Source: Thiococcus pfennigii
Lineage (GTDB): Bacteria > Pseudomonadota > Gammaproteobacteria > Chromatiales > Chromatiaceae
Length of the DNA: 64,000 nucleotides
Assembly (NCBI RefSeq): GCF_016583835.1
Contig: NZ_NRRW01000011.1
Coordinates: 24,720 to 88,719, forward strand
Reading direction: 5' to 3'
Shown: positions 19,101 through 31,085 of the stretch, piece by piece
How positions within the stretch are numbered: position 1 is the stretch's first letter
Layout: the number at the start of each line of letters is the position of its first letter
The notes under the pieces: generated by a model
The model's input: the letters and a program-made list of their open reading frames with translations, nothing else
Told to the model about the DNA's origin: nothing
Database searches by the model: none
Translations under genes and position numbers: made by a program

Positions 19101-20339
19101 TCAGACGCGCCGGAAGACCAGGGTCCCGTTGGTCCCGCCGAAGCCGAAGGAGTTGCTCAGCACGACGTCGAGCTTCATCTGCCGCGCCTCGTTGGGCACA
19201 TAGTCCAGGTCGCAATCGGGGTCCGGCGTCGTGTAGTTGATCGTCGGCGGGGCGACCTGATCGCGCAGCGCCAGCAGGGAGAAGATCGCCTCGGCGCTGC
19301 CGGCGGCGCCGAGCATGTGCCCGGTCATCGACTTGGTCGAGCTGACGGCGAGCCGGTAGGCGTGGTCGCCGAAGGCCGCCTTGACCGCGCGTGTCTCGGC
19401 GATGTCGCCGGCCGGGGTCGAGGTGCCGTGGGCATTGATGTAGTCGACGTCCGTCGGGTTCAGGCCGGCGTCGGCCAATGCCTGGCGCATGCAATCGCAG
19501 GCCCCCTCGCCGTTCTCGGACGGGGCCGTCATGTGGTAGGCGTCGGAGTTCATGCCGAAACCGACCAACTCGGCATAGATCTTGGCGCCGCGCGCCTTGG
19601 CCATCTCGTACTCTTCGAGGACGACGATGCCGGCCCCGTCGCTCAGCACGAAGCCATCGCGCTCCTTGTCGAACGGACGGCTGGCGCCGGCCGGGTCGTC
19701 ATTGCGGGTCGAAAGCGCGCGGGCCGCGGCGAAACCACCGAGACCAACCGGTGTCGTCGCCATCTCGGCGCCGCCGGCGAGCATGACGTCGACCATGCCG
19801 TGGCGGATCATCAGGGCGGCCTCGCCGATGTTGTGGGTGCCGGTGCTACAGGCCGAGACGATCGAGTAGTTCGGGCCCTTGAGGCCGTACTTGATCGAGA
19901 GGTTGCCGGCCACCATGTTGACGATGTTGGCCGGTACGAAGAAGGGCGAGATCTTGCGCGGCCCGCCGGTGCGGTAGGCCTCGTAGTTGCTTTCGATGCC
20001 GCCGATACCGCCGATCCCGGAGCCGACGGCGACACCGATGCGCCGCGCGTTGGCCTCGGTGACCTCGATGCCGGAGTCCTCGATCGCCTGGATCCCCGCC
20101 GCCATCCCGTAGTGGATGAACTTGTCCATCTTGCGAATGTCCTTCTTCGCGATGTACTGCAGCGGATCGAAGCCGTAGATCGGGCCGCCGAAGCGGGTGC
20201 TGAAGGACCCAATGTCGAAATGGGTAATGGGCTGGATACCACTCCTGCCTGCGAGAATGCCCTCCCAAGCAGACTTCACGTCGGTGCCGACGGGAGCCAC
20301 GAGACCCAACCCCGTGACCACTACCCTTCTCATTGCCAT
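19101..20339 (-). CDS. fabF: 3-oxoacyl-ACP synthase II
   Basis: A 412-residue elongation condensing enzyme. The catalytic triad is visible: the Cys in [14 protein letters not shown], the first His in [12 protein letters not shown], and the second His in [29 protein letters not shown] is the family N-terminus. An internal ATG two codons in is an equally good start. It is 210 bp after acpP. Confidence 0.97.
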   Translation of the reverse strand: MAMRRVVVTGLGLVAPVGTDVKSAWEGILAGRSGIQPITHFDIGSFSTRFGGPIYGFDPLQYIAKKDIRKMDKFIHYGMAAGIQAIEDSGIEVTEANARRIGVAVGSGIGGIGGIESNYEAYRTGGPRKISPFFVPANIVNMVAGNLSIKYGLKGPNYSIVSACSTGTHNIGEAALMIRHGMVDVMLAGGAEMATTPVGLGGFAAARALSTRNDDPAGASRPFDKERDGFVLSDGAGIVVLEEYEMAKARGAKIYAELVGFGMNSDAYHMTAPSENGEGACDCMRQALADAGLNPTDVDYINAHGTSTPAGDIAETRAVKAAFGDHAYRLAVSSTKSMTGHMLGAAGSAEAIFSLLALRDQVAPPTINYTTPDPDCDLDYVPNEARQMKLDVVLSNSFGFGGTNGTLVFRRV

Positions 20340-20549
20340 TGGGATACACCCCTTCGCTCAGATAGATGCGTGGACGACCGGACATCCCCGGTCGGCGCAG
20401 TGGGTCGAGGCCCAGGGCCGGCGAGTCGCCTCCCCGCCCCAGCCTCTGCATTGCGTGCCCGTGAAGAACGGTGGGAGGCGACCCCTGCCGCGCCCCCGGT
20501 CGACGGCAGGCTTGGGCAGAATCGCACCCCTGCCCAGTCCGGGTTTGCC

Positions 20550-20786
20550 TCAGCCGAGGTGGGCGTTGACGTAGTCGATCGCCTGCTGCACCGTGGTGAT
20601 CTTCTCGGCGTCCTCGTCCGGGATCTCGGTCTCGAACTCCTCCTCGAGGGCCATCACCAGTTCGACGGTATCGAGGGAATCGGCCCCCAGGTCGTCGACG
20701 AAGGAGGCCTCGGGGGTCACGTCCTCTTCCTTCGCCCCCAACTGCTCCACGACGATCTTGCGAACCCGCTCTTCAACGCTGCTCAT
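20550..20786 (-). CDS. acpP: Acyl carrier protein
   Basis: A 78-residue ACP. The phosphopantetheine Ser is in [19 protein letters not shown]. Very acidic. A GAGGATT ribosome site precedes the start. The 164-bp gap to fabG contains AT-rich sequence (TTGTCACTAAAATA near 20843-20856 on the minus strand) that may hold a promoter of its own for acpP, as expected for this highly expressed gene. Confidence 0.98.
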   Translation of the reverse strand: MSSVEERVRKIVVEQLGAKEEDVTPEASFVDDLGADSLDTVELVMALEEEFETEIPDEDAEKITTVQQAIDYVNAHLG

Positions 20787-20950
20787 TGTATTGAATCCTC
20801 ATCGGTTTGATAGCCGAACCCCAAACCCCGGGGTCCGGCGTATTTTAGTGACAATCGCTTGTCGATGAAAGGCACCGAGACCGCCGGCGCCAGAGCCCAA
20901 GCCCTTGTTTTGCAGACTTTTTAACAGAAAGACCAAACGCCCGCTCAGAC

Positions 20951-21694
20951 TCAGGCCATATGCATCCCGCCATTGACGCTCAGGGTCTCGCCGGTGATGT
21001 AGCCGGCCGCCGGGGAGACAAGGAAGGCGACGGCCGCAGCGATCTCCTCGGCCCGTCCGAGGCGCCCCAGCGGGATCCCCGCGAGGAGCGCCTCACGCTC
21101 GGGCTCGCCGAGCGCCCGCGTCATGTCCGTGTCGATGAACCCCGGGGCGACGCAATTGACGGTAATGCCGCGCGAGCCGACCTCGCGCGCGAGCGACTTC
21201 GAGAAGCCCAGCATCCCGGCCTTGGCGGCGGCGTAGTTCGCCTGCCCCCCATTGCCGCTCAGCCCGACGACCGAGGCGATATTGACGATGCGCCCCTTGC
21301 GCGCCTTCAGCATCGCCCGCAGGCAGGCCTTACTGAGCCGATAGATCGACGTGAGATTGGTCTCGATGACCGAGGCCCATTCTTCGTCCTTCATCCGCAT
21401 CAGCAGATTGTCACGGGTGATCCCCGCATTATTGACGAGGATGGTCGGGGCGCCGAGTTCGGCGCCGATGCGGGCGAGGGCCGCATCGATCGAGGCCTGG
21501 TCGGCGACATCGAGCACCAGCCCCAGGCCGCGACCGCCCGCGGCGCTCAGCGCCTCGCCGATCCCGGCGGCGCCCGCCTCGGTGGTTGCGGTCCCGGCGA
21601 CGGCTGCGCCCTGGGCGGCGAGTTCCAGCGCGATGGCGCGACCGATCCCCCGGCTCGCCCCCGTAACCAGGGCGATCTCCCCTTCAAGCAGCAT
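20951..21694 (-). CDS. fabG: 3-oxoacyl-ACP reductase
   Basis: A 247-residue short-chain dehydrogenase. It has TGASRGIGRAIA (NADPH site), NNAGITRDNL, the catalytic Ser region IVNIASVVG, YAAAKAG (YxxxK) and the FabG-typical ending TGETLSVNGGMHMA. It overlaps the end of fabD by 11 bp. Confidence 0.97.
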   Translation of the reverse strand: MLLEGEIALVTGASRGIGRAIALELAAQGAAVAGTATTEAGAAGIGEALSAAGGRGLGLVLDVADQASIDAALARIGAELGAPTILVNNAGITRDNLLMRMKDEEWASVIETNLTSIYRLSKACLRAMLKARKGRIVNIASVVGLSGNGGQANYAAAKAGMLGFSKSLAREVGSRGITVNCVAPGFIDTDMTRALGEPEREALLAGIPLGRLGRAEEIAAAVAFLVSPAAGYITGETLSVNGGMHMA

Positions 21695-22628
21695 TGGCAG
21701 CCTCCAGTGCGGTAGCAAGTGTGTCCGGATCGAAGACCGGCAAGGTCTTGAATCGCTTATCGATGCGTTTACCAAGGCCGGTCAGGACGCGGCCCGGACC
21801 GCACTCGATCGCGAGCCCGGCGCCCTCGCCGGCCAGGCGCTGCACCGTCTCGACCCAACGGACCGGGCTGTAGAGTTGGCGCACGAGCAGCTCGCGCATC
21901 CGCACCGGGTCCGGCTCGGGGGCGACGCTCGCGTTATGCAGTATTGGGATCTGGGGGGCCGCCAGCGCGACGCCGGCGAGCCGTTCAGCGAGCCGCTCGG
22001 CGGCCGGGCGCATCAACGACGAGTGGGCCGGCACGCTGACCGGCAGCGCCACCACGCCCTTCGCCCCGGCATCCTTGGCCGCCTCCGAGGCCCGCTCGAC
22101 CGCGGCGCGCGCGCCGGCGATCACGACCTGACCTGGGGCGTTGAAATTGACCGCCTCCAGCACCTCGCCCTGGGCCTGGGCCTCGCAGAGCGCGACGACG
22201 TCGGCATCGGCCGCCCCGATGATGGCCGCCATCGCCCCCGCCCCCGGCGGTACCGCGGCCTGCATCAGGCGGCCGCGCTCGGCGACGACCGCGACGGCAT
22301 CGACGAAGCTGAGCGCACCGGCGGCGACCAGCGCACCGTACTCGCCGAGGCTGTGGCCGGCGACGGCCTGCGGCTCGGGGCCGCCTGCGGCCTGCCAGAC
22401 CCGCCAGACGGCGACCCCGGCGGCAAGCATCGCCGGCTGGGTGTTCTCCGTGCGGTCGAGCTCCTCCTTCGGCCCCTCGTCGACGAGACGCCACAGATCG
22501 CGACCCAGCACCTCCGAGGCCTCGGCGAAGGTCTCGCCGACGAGCGGATGGGCCTGGGCCAGGTCGCGCAGCATGCCGACGGCCTGCGACCCCTGGCCGG
22601 GAAACAGAAAAGCGAGCGCGGCAGACAT
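21684..22628 (-). CDS. fabD: Malonyl-CoA:ACP transacylase
   Basis: A 314-residue transacylase that loads malonate onto ACP. FLFPGQGSQAVGML is the N-terminal signature, the catalytic Ser is in AGHSLGEYGAL, and the catalytic His is in PVSVPAHSSLM. It starts 19 bp after fabH and overlaps fabG. Confidence 0.97.
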   Translation of the reverse strand: MSAALAFLFPGQGSQAVGMLRDLAQAHPLVGETFAEASEVLGRDLWRLVDEGPKEELDRTENTQPAMLAAGVAVWRVWQAAGGPEPQAVAGHSLGEYGALVAAGALSFVDAVAVVAERGRLMQAAVPPGAGAMAAIIGAADADVVALCEAQAQGEVLEAVNFNAPGQVVIAGARAAVERASEAAKDAGAKGVVALPVSVPAHSSLMRPAAERLAERLAGVALAAPQIPILHNASVAPEPDPVRMRELLVRQLYSPVRWVETVQRLAGEGAGLAIECGPGRVLTGLGKRIDKRFKTLPVFDPDTLATALEAANAA

Positions 22629-22647
22629 GGTCAGGATGCTCCCGGAA

Positions 22648-23607
22648 TCAATAGCGCAGCAGGATCGAACCCCAAGTCAGGCCGCCGCCGAAGGCCTCCA
22701 TCAGGAGCGTCTGACCGCGCTGGATGCGCCCGTCGCGCACCGCGACGTCGAGCGCGAGCGGCACCGAGGCCGCCGAGGTGTTGCCATGCTGGCCGACGGT
22801 GACGACGACCCGCTCCATCGGCAGGTCCAACTTACGCGCGGTGGCCTGGATGATGCGGATATTGGCCTGATGCGGCACGAGCCAGTCGAGATCGGCGCGC
22901 GTCATCGAGGCCGCCTCGAGCGCCTCGTCGACGATGCGCCCGAGGATGGTCACGGCCATCCGAAAGACCTCGTTGCCACGCATCTCCATGTAGGGTGCGC
23001 CGGCCCCGCCGTTGCCGATCCCGCCAGGGACCTGGAGCAGGTCCTTGTAGGCGCCGTCGGCGTGGAGCTTGGTGGAGAGGATGCCGGGGTCCGACGAGGC
23101 CTCGATGACGACCGCGCCGGCACCGTCGCCGAACAGGATGGCCGTGCCGCGATCCTCCCAGTTGAGGATCCGCGAGGTGGTGTCGGCGCCGACCACGAGC
23201 GCGCGACGGGCGCTGCCGGTGCGGACGAACTTGTCGGCGACGGTCAGGGCGTAGATGAAGCCGGTACAGACGGCCTGCACGTCGAACGCCGGACAACCGT
23301 GGATGCCCAGGCGCTGCTGGAGCAGGCAGGCGGTGCTCGGGAAGATCTGGTCGGGGGTCGTGGTCGCGACGACGATCAGATCGATCGCCTCGGGCCCCAA
23401 CCCGGCCGCCGCCATGGCCCGGCGAGCCGCCTGCTCGGCCAGGTCACAGCAGGTCTCGCCCTCCGCGGCGACGCGGCGGGTGTGGATCCCGGTGCGCTCG
23501 ACGATCCAGTCATTGGACGTATCGAGCGTCTTCTCGAGATCGAAGTTCGTCACCACCCGCTCGGGCAGACAGCCGCCCGTACCCAGGATGCGCGAGTAGA
23601 CCGTCAT
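22648..23607 (-). CDS. fabH: 3-oxoacyl-ACP synthase III
   Basis: A 319-residue initiating condensing enzyme. Cys is in [15 protein letters not shown], His in [10 protein letters not shown], and Asn in [17 protein letters not shown]. It starts fatty acid synthesis from acetyl-CoA and malonyl-ACP. Its ATG overlaps the plsX stop (ATGA). Confidence 0.97.
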   Translation of the reverse strand: MTVYSRILGTGGCLPERVVTNFDLEKTLDTSNDWIVERTGIHTRRVAAEGETCCDLAEQAARRAMAAAGLGPEAIDLIVVATTTPDQIFPSTACLLQQRLGIHGCPAFDVQAVCTGFIYALTVADKFVRTGSARRALVVGADTTSRILNWEDRGTAILFGDGAGAVVIEASSDPGILSTKLHADGAYKDLLQVPGGIGNGGAGAPYMEMRGNEVFRMAVTILGRIVDEALEAASMTRADLDWLVPHQANIRIIQATARKLDLPMERVVVTVGQHGNTSAASVPLALDVAVRDGRIQRGQTLLMEAFGGGLTWGSILLRY

Positions 23608-24635
23608 CCGGCTGCCCTTCTTCGCTCTTGGTCGAGATGCACGGCCACCTGCTGGGCGATGCGCTCGGGCACGTTGCTGTGGATCTCCTTCTCGGCGATG
23701 CGGATCGCGTTCTTGAAGGAGAGGCGGTCCGCCCCCCCGTGGCTCTTGATCACGATGCCGCGCAGACCGAGGAGGCTCGCGCCGTTGTATTGGCGCGGAT
23801 CGTAGGTCCGTCGGAAGCGGTTGATGATCGGCAGCGCGGCGAGGCCGGAGATGCGGGTCAGCCAGTTCTGCTTGAAGCTGCGACTCAGCAGGCGACCGAG
23901 CAGTTTGGCCAGCCCCTCGCTCGTCTTCAGGGCCACGTTGCCGACGAAGCCGTCCATGACGACCAGGTCGACGTCGCCGAGATAGATGTCGTCCCCTTCG
24001 ACATAGCCGACATAGTTCAGGTCGCTCGCGACCAGGAGTTCGTGCGCCTGCTTGACCTGCTCGTTGCCCTTGATCTCTTCCTCGCCGATGTTGAGCAGCC
24101 CCACCTTCGGGGCCGTCACACCCTCGACGGCGGTGATGAGCTCGCTGCCCATGACGGCGAATTGAAAGAGGTGGATCGCCGAGCAGTCGACGTTGGCGCC
24201 GAGGTCGAGCAGGTGCGTCGAGCCGTGCTGCGACGGCACGGCCGTGATGATCGCCGGGCGATCGACGCCGGGCAGTGTCTTCAGCACGAAGCGCGCGGTC
24301 GCCATCAAGGCGCCCGTATTGCCGGCGCTGACGCAGGCCTGGGCGACGCCGTCCTTGACCAGCTCGATGGCGACCCGCATCGAGGAGTCCTTCTTGTTGC
24401 GCAGCGCCCGCGACGGCGACTCGTCCATCGCGACGATCTGGGAGGCGTGACGGATGGTCACCCGCTCGTCGCTCGCAGCCCCCTGCAGCTGCTCGCGGAT
24501 GGCCCCCTCGTTGCCGACGAGTATCAGCGCGAGGTCGCGGCGCTCGCCGAGAAAATCGAGCGCGGCCGGGACGACGACGCTGGGCCCGAAGTCCCCCCCC
24601 ATGGCATCGAGGGCGATGGTCAGAGGGGCACTCAC
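23604..24635 (-). CDS. plsX: Phosphate acyltransferase PlsX
   Basis: A 343-residue PlsX, which makes acyl-phosphate from acyl-ACP for phospholipid synthesis. Signatures are [32 protein letters not shown] and [16 protein letters not shown]. It lies 74 bp after rpmF in the standard rpmF-plsX-fabH order. Confidence 0.97.
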   Translation of the reverse strand: MSAPLTIALDAMGGDFGPSVVVPAALDFLGERRDLALILVGNEGAIREQLQGAASDERVTIRHASQIVAMDESPSRALRNKKDSSMRVAIELVKDGVAQACVSAGNTGALMATARFVLKTLPGVDRPAIITAVPSQHGSTHLLDLGANVDCSAIHLFQFAVMGSELITAVEGVTAPKVGLLNIGEEEIKGNEQVKQAHELLVASDLNYVGYVEGDDIYLGDVDLVVMDGFVGNVALKTSEGLAKLLGRLLSRSFKQNWLTRISGLAALPIINRFRRTYDPRQYNGASLLGLRGIVIKSHGGADRLSFKNAIRIAEKEIHSNVPERIAQQVAVHLDQERRRAAG

Positions 24636-24709
24636 CGGGGCACCCGCGCGCAGGAGGGGCGCATCGGCACGGCTAGCACCGGCTTTGCAGGATGCGGGCC
24701 GGCCAACGC

Positions 24710-24889
24710 TCAGACGTCGCTCTTGTCGATGACCTTGCGGCCGCGATAGAAGCCGTCCGGGGACACGTGGTGACGACGATGGGTCTCCCCGGTCGTCGGC
24801 TCGGTCGACAGGGTCGGACCGGTCAGGGCATCGTGCGAGCGCCGCATGCCGCGCTTCGAAGGGGTCTTGCGATTCTGTTGGACTGCCAT
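24710..24889 (-). CDS. rpmF: 50S ribosomal protein L32
   Basis: A 59-residue L32. It begins [20 protein letters not shown] and contains [17 protein letters not shown], both diagnostic. It is the zinc-independent form, lacking the CxxC pairs of the C+ type. It lies 21 bp after yceD and before plsX, as in E. coli. Confidence 0.97.
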   Translation of the reverse strand: MAVQQNRKTPSKRGMRRSHDALTGPTLSTEPTTGETHRRHHVSPDGFYRGRKVIDKSDV

Positions 24890-24910
24890 CTGGGCCTCCG
24901 TTCGATCATG

Positions 24911-25429
24911 TCAGTGTGAATGGGGCTGTCGCCAATCGGCCAGCGCCGCGAAGGGTCCACCGAGCGCCTCACCCTCGATCTGGGCGTCGCCGAGCAGCCC
25001 AGCGTCGAGGCAGTCCGGCGAGGCGTGGCGCGGGATCAGCGGGAGGGCGAGCAGCAGCTCGTCCTCGATCAGATCGCGCGGACGCACGTGGCGGTCGTCG
25101 AGGAGCAGCGGATCATAGCCCTCGGGCAGTCTGTCGACCTCATCGAGGCTCGCCACCGCGGCCATCGTCAGCGTCGCGCTCACCGGGTAGTCCATCACCT
25201 CGAGGCAACGCTGGCATTGCAGCCGCAGGACCGCCTCCAAGGTGGCACGCGCGACGCCCCGACCGTCCGGGTCGCGACCGAAATCGAACCCGAAGCGCAC
25301 GACCCCATGCGGTTCCATCAGGAGCGTACGCAGCCGCGGCAACTCGCCGAGGGCCAACTCGCCACGGAACGACGCCCCCCCGGAGACGGCACGCCAAAAG
25401 TCGACTCGATCAGGCAGCGCGACAAACAT
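24911..25429 (-). CDS. yceD: YceD family protein (DUF177)
   Basis: A 172-residue DUF177 protein, linked to 23S rRNA accumulation in E. coli and plants. The conserved core LQCQRCLEVMDYPV carries the CxxC pair, and the acidic DLIEDELLLALPLIPRH motif follows. The usual neighbour maf is not seen upstream; the upstream space is occupied by dispersed repeats. Confidence 0.93.
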   Translation of the reverse strand: MFVALPDRVDFWRAVSGGASFRGELALGELPRLRTLLMEPHGVVRFGFDFGRDPDGRGVARATLEAVLRLQCQRCLEVMDYPVSATLTMAAVASLDEVDRLPEGYDPLLLDDRHVRPRDLIEDELLLALPLIPRHASPDCLDAGLLGDAQIEGEALGGPFAALADWRQPHSH

Positions 25430-25825
25430 AAGCAGCGCAGCTTACTTATTTCGCGTCATTTTTGTCAAGCTTCAGGGCCTTGGCCGCCACGGCGATCTCC
25501 TCTCCGGCCTCTGTACGGAATCGTCCGAGGTATCGGGCTGCGGTAGGCACCGGCCTGTCCTTGCCCGGCGACCGCCGTGCCGGCATTCGTCGGGCCGTAG
25601 GTCGGGTTAGCCCCTCAGGGCGTAACCCGACGGCCGGCGACGCGCACCCAGCGAGGCCCATGTCGGTTACGGCGCGCGCAACCCGCCCGGTCGCATGGAA
25701 CGCCGTGCCAGCGCGCCCAACCCGACCTGCGCGGCCGCGGAGTCCGCCGGTGCCCCTCGGTCAAACCGCCGGGCCGGAACGGGTCCGCGTCGCGCGTGGG
25801 CCGCAGGCCCGCTCGACCGGTCTCG
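25430..25825. repeat. GTCGGGTTA-type dispersed repeat between yceD and purA
   Basis: No supported gene. The segment 25590-25720 carries GTAGGTCGGGTTAGCCCC, GGCGTAACCCGAC and GTTACGGCGCGCGCAACCCG, closely matching the copy at 63085-63240 in the redox operon. A short frame beside yceD (ending at 25446, ...RYLGRFRTEAGEEIAVAAK) could be a remnant, but I cannot assign it. Confidence 0.65.
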
Positions 25826-28319
<2,494 letters not shown>

Positions 28320-28328
28320 CCCTCCCCC

Positions 28329-28514
28329 TCAGTTGACGAGATACAGCAAGCCGACGCCGATCAGCATACTGACGAGACCGGTGATGCGCAGCGTCCGATC
28401 GTCGGCCCCGGCGACCTCCAACAGCGCCCGGCGGAAGCGCCCGGGGCTCAGGAACGGCAGGATCCCCTCGATCACGAACAAGAGCGCGAGCGCGACCAGC
28501 AAGGCGTGCCACAT
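28329..28514 (-). CDS. DUF2065 family small membrane protein
   Basis: A 61-residue YjeT-like protein with two membrane helices (LLVALALLFVIEGILPF and ITGLVSMLIGVGLLYLV) joined by a short loop with FRRALLEV. Usually found between hflC and hisZ/purA, as here. Function unknown. Confidence 0.93.
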   Translation of the reverse strand: MWHALLVALALLFVIEGILPFLSPGRFRRALLEVAGADDRTLRITGLVSMLIGVGLLYLVN

Positions 28515-28601
28515 GATAGCGATTCGGATACGGGACGGGAGGATCGAGGGCGCGGCGGGACCGCTGAGGACCGAACCCGCCCGGCGGCGGGCGGATTCGA
28601 T

Positions 28602-28620
28602 CCGGGCGCCGCGCGCCCGG
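28602..28620 (-). terminator. Putative hairpin after hflC
   Basis: CCGGGCGC and GCGCCCGG form an 8-bp stem with a CGC loop just past the hflC stop. There is no T run, so it may only be a pause or stability element. Confidence 0.4.
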
Positions 28621-28622
28621 CC

Positions 28623-29495
28623 TCAAGGGGCCGTCATCTGCTTGAAGTATTTAAAGAAATCCGAGTCCGGCTCGAGGACCATCAGGCCATCGCCCTGACC
28701 GAACGCGCCGCGGTAGGCATCCAGGCTGCGATAGAAGGAATAGAAGTCCGCGTCCTGGGTGTAGGCGAGCGCGTAGATCTCCGCCGCCTGGGCGTCGCCC
28801 TCGCCGCGCAGCATCTCGGACTCGCGGTAGGCATCGGCGATCGTCACCGTACGCTGTCGGTCGGCGTCGGCGCGGATGCGCTCGGCCGCCTCGGAACCAA
28901 GGGCGCGCAGGTCGCGGGCCACCCGCTCGCGCTCGGCGCGCATGCGGGCGTAGACGGACTCGCTGACCTCGGCCGGCAGGTCGATCTTCTTCACGCGCAC
29001 GTCGACGATCTCGACGCCCAGGTCGGCCGCGCGCCGGTCGATGTCCCGGGTGAGCTGGATCATCAGTTCCTTGCGGTCCTCGGAGACGACCTCCTGGATC
29101 GTGCGCTTGCCGAATTCGTCCCGCAGACTGGTGTTGATGCGCTCGGACAGCAGTCGCGCGATGCGCGCACTGTCGCCGCCTGTCGAGCGGTAGAACTGGG
29201 CCGCATCCGCGATGCGCCACTTCGCATAGGAGTCGACGATGACGTCCTTCTTCTCGATCGTCAGGAAGCGCTGCGGACGCGCATCGAGCGTCTGGATGCG
29301 CTGATCGAAGGTCACGACGTTATTGATGAACGGCACCTTGAAGTGCAGCCCGGGCTCATCGTAGGTGCGGATGATCTCGCCGAGGCGCAGCTTGATGGCC
29401 AACTGCCACTCGTTGACGATGAAGGTCGCGGTGTAGAGGAGCAGCCCGAGGGCCGCGACGGCGACCGGGACAAAGGCTTTCGCTTGATTCATCAA
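28623..29495 (-). CDS. hflC: HflC, FtsH protease modulator
   Basis: A 290-residue SPFH (band 7) protein. It has an N-terminal membrane anchor (VPVAVAALGLLLYTATFIV), then VNEWQLAIKLRLGEI and the coiled SPFH body with long Arg/Glu/Ala-rich helices (VYARMRAERERVARDLRALG). It forms the periplasmic HflKC cage around FtsH. Its ATG overlaps the hflK stop (ATGA). Confidence 0.96.
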   Translation of the reverse strand: MMNQAKAFVPVAVAALGLLLYTATFIVNEWQLAIKLRLGEIIRTYDEPGLHFKVPFINNVVTFDQRIQTLDARPQRFLTIEKKDVIVDSYAKWRIADAAQFYRSTGGDSARIARLLSERINTSLRDEFGKRTIQEVVSEDRKELMIQLTRDIDRRAADLGVEIVDVRVKKIDLPAEVSESVYARMRAERERVARDLRALGSEAAERIRADADRQRTVTIADAYRESEMLRGEGDAQAAEIYALAYTQDADFYSFYRSLDAYRGAFGQGDGLMVLEPDSDFFKYFKQMTAP

Positions 29496-30649
29496 CGTAC
29501 GCTCCGCTCGCGATTGACCGCCCGGCTCGGGGTGAGGGCGGACGTGCCCTGGACCGACGGCTGGACCTGGCCGTCCGACGATGTCGAGGCCGAGGCCGCC
29601 TTGTCACGCGACTGACGCAGGAGTTGGTCGAGGGGCAGGTACATGACGCTATCGCCATCGGCGACGTCGACGACGACCTTGCTGCTGCGGCCCAAGACCT
29701 CCTGCATGGTCTCCAGATAGAGGCGCTCGCGGGTCACGTCGGGCGCCTTGCGGTACTCGGTCAGGACCGCGAGGAAGCGAGCCGTCTGGCCCTCGGCCTC
29801 GGCGACCACGCGATCGCGATAGGCCTTGGCATCGGCGACGATGCGCGCCGCCTCGCCGCGCGCCTTGGGCAGGATCTCGTTGGCGTAGGCCTCGGCCGTG
29901 TTCTCGATGCGCTCCTTGTCCTCGCGCGCCTTGATCGCGTCATCGAAGGCGTCCTTGACCTGCTCCGGCGGGCGCGCCGGCTGCATGTTGACGGAGGTCA
30001 CGAGCAACCCGGTCCGGTAGCCGTTCATCAGATCTTGGACGCGCTCCTGAATCTGCACGGCGATCGCCCCGCGGCCCTCGGTCAGGATGAAGTCCAGCCG
30101 ACTCGCGCCGATCGTCGTGCGCACGACCGTCTCGGTCGCGTCGCGCAGCGTCTTGTTCGGATCCTGATCCTGGAACAGGAAGTCGGCCGCGTCCTGGATG
30201 CGCGATTGCACGGTGAGCTCGAGCTCGACGATGTTCTCGTCCTTGGTCAGCATCGCCGCCTGGTGCGTGAAGGTCGAGACCTCGTCGACGTTCACCTTGA
30301 CCACCGACTCCACCGGATACGGGATGTGCCAATGCGGACCCGGGCCGGTCGTCGTCGTGTAGGCGCCGAAACGCAGCTCGACGCCGCGCTCGGCGGGACC
30401 GACGATGTAGATGCCCGTCGCCAACCAGATCGCCAGCAGGATGCCGCCGATGATGCCGATGAGCCGGGCGTTGAAGCCTCCGGCGCTTCCGCCACCGCCG
30501 CCGGTGCCGCCGGAACGCCTGCCGCCGAAGAGTCCACCCAGCTTGTCCTGGAGCTTGCGCACGACCTCGTCGAGGTCGGGCGGCCCTTGCTCGCCGCCCT
30601 TATTGCCCCAGGGGTCTCGATTGCCTCCACCTGGTTCGTTCCAGGCCAT
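29492..30649 (-). CDS. hflK: HflK, FtsH protease modulator
   Basis: A 385-residue SPFH protein. The Gly-rich cytoplasmic N-terminus (MAWNEPGGGNRDPWG) is typical, followed by a membrane segment (LIGIIGGILLAIWLATGIYI), VGPAERGVELRFGAY and the long coiled-coil region. Start chosen at 30649 because MAWNEPGG is the conserved HflK N-terminus. Confidence 0.97.
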   Translation of the reverse strand: MAWNEPGGGNRDPWGNKGGEQGPPDLDEVVRKLQDKLGGLFGGRRSGGTGGGGGSAGGFNARLIGIIGGILLAIWLATGIYIVGPAERGVELRFGAYTTTTGPGPHWHIPYPVESVVKVNVDEVSTFTHQAAMLTKDENIVELELTVQSRIQDAADFLFQDQDPNKTLRDATETVVRTTIGASRLDFILTEGRGAIAVQIQERVQDLMNGYRTGLLVTSVNMQPARPPEQVKDAFDDAIKAREDKERIENTAEAYANEILPKARGEAARIVADAKAYRDRVVAEAEGQTARFLAVLTEYRKAPDVTRERLYLETMQEVLGRSSKVVVDVADGDSVMYLPLDQLLRQSRDKAASASTSSDGQVQPSVQGTSALTPSRAVNRERSVR

Positions 30650-31085
30650 ATCTACTCCGTTGCCGTCAGTGACCGATAAGGATCGTTGGTCGGTGCGGTG
30701 GCGCCCGCGCGAGGGCGAGCCGTCGCGCGGGCGCCACCGCGATGAACTTCCAGCGCGGCCCGCGAGCGGGCACCACGAGTGTTGACAGCCAGGTCTCGAA
30801 ACCATTCCCTGACCCGGCACGACGCCCATGTCAACCGGCACGGCGCAACGCGCGCGCCGCGCCGCGCCGCGCCGGGTCTCCGTCGCCCGAGCCCCTCCAC
30901 GCGGGAGAGGCGGGCGCGCGGCGCCCAAGACACGCATCGTTCAGGTGCCGAAGCCACTTCGGCGACCCTCTCGACGCGGTGCCCCGCCGGGCACGCGACG
31001 CGCCGGCACACGAAACAGGCGGGCCGCCTATTGTAGGGAGGCCGATCGATCGGGGCAAACCGCAGGCCATCGCGCAGCGCGCCAG
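30650..31085. other. Intergenic region between hflX and hflK
   Basis: 436 bp without a supported gene, strongly GC-rich. It holds the 16-bp perfect hairpin at 30697-30738 just upstream of hflK; the rest shows low-complexity CGCGCC runs (for example near 30860-30880). Confidence 0.5.
30697..30738 (-). promoter_or_regulatory. Strong inverted repeat upstream of hflK
   Basis: GGTGGCGCCCGCGCGA (30697-30712) is exactly inverted at 30723-30738 with a 10-nt spacer. It lies 48 bp upstream of the hflK start in the presumed leader, so it could end transcripts from hflX or fold in the hflK 5' leader. Confidence 0.45.
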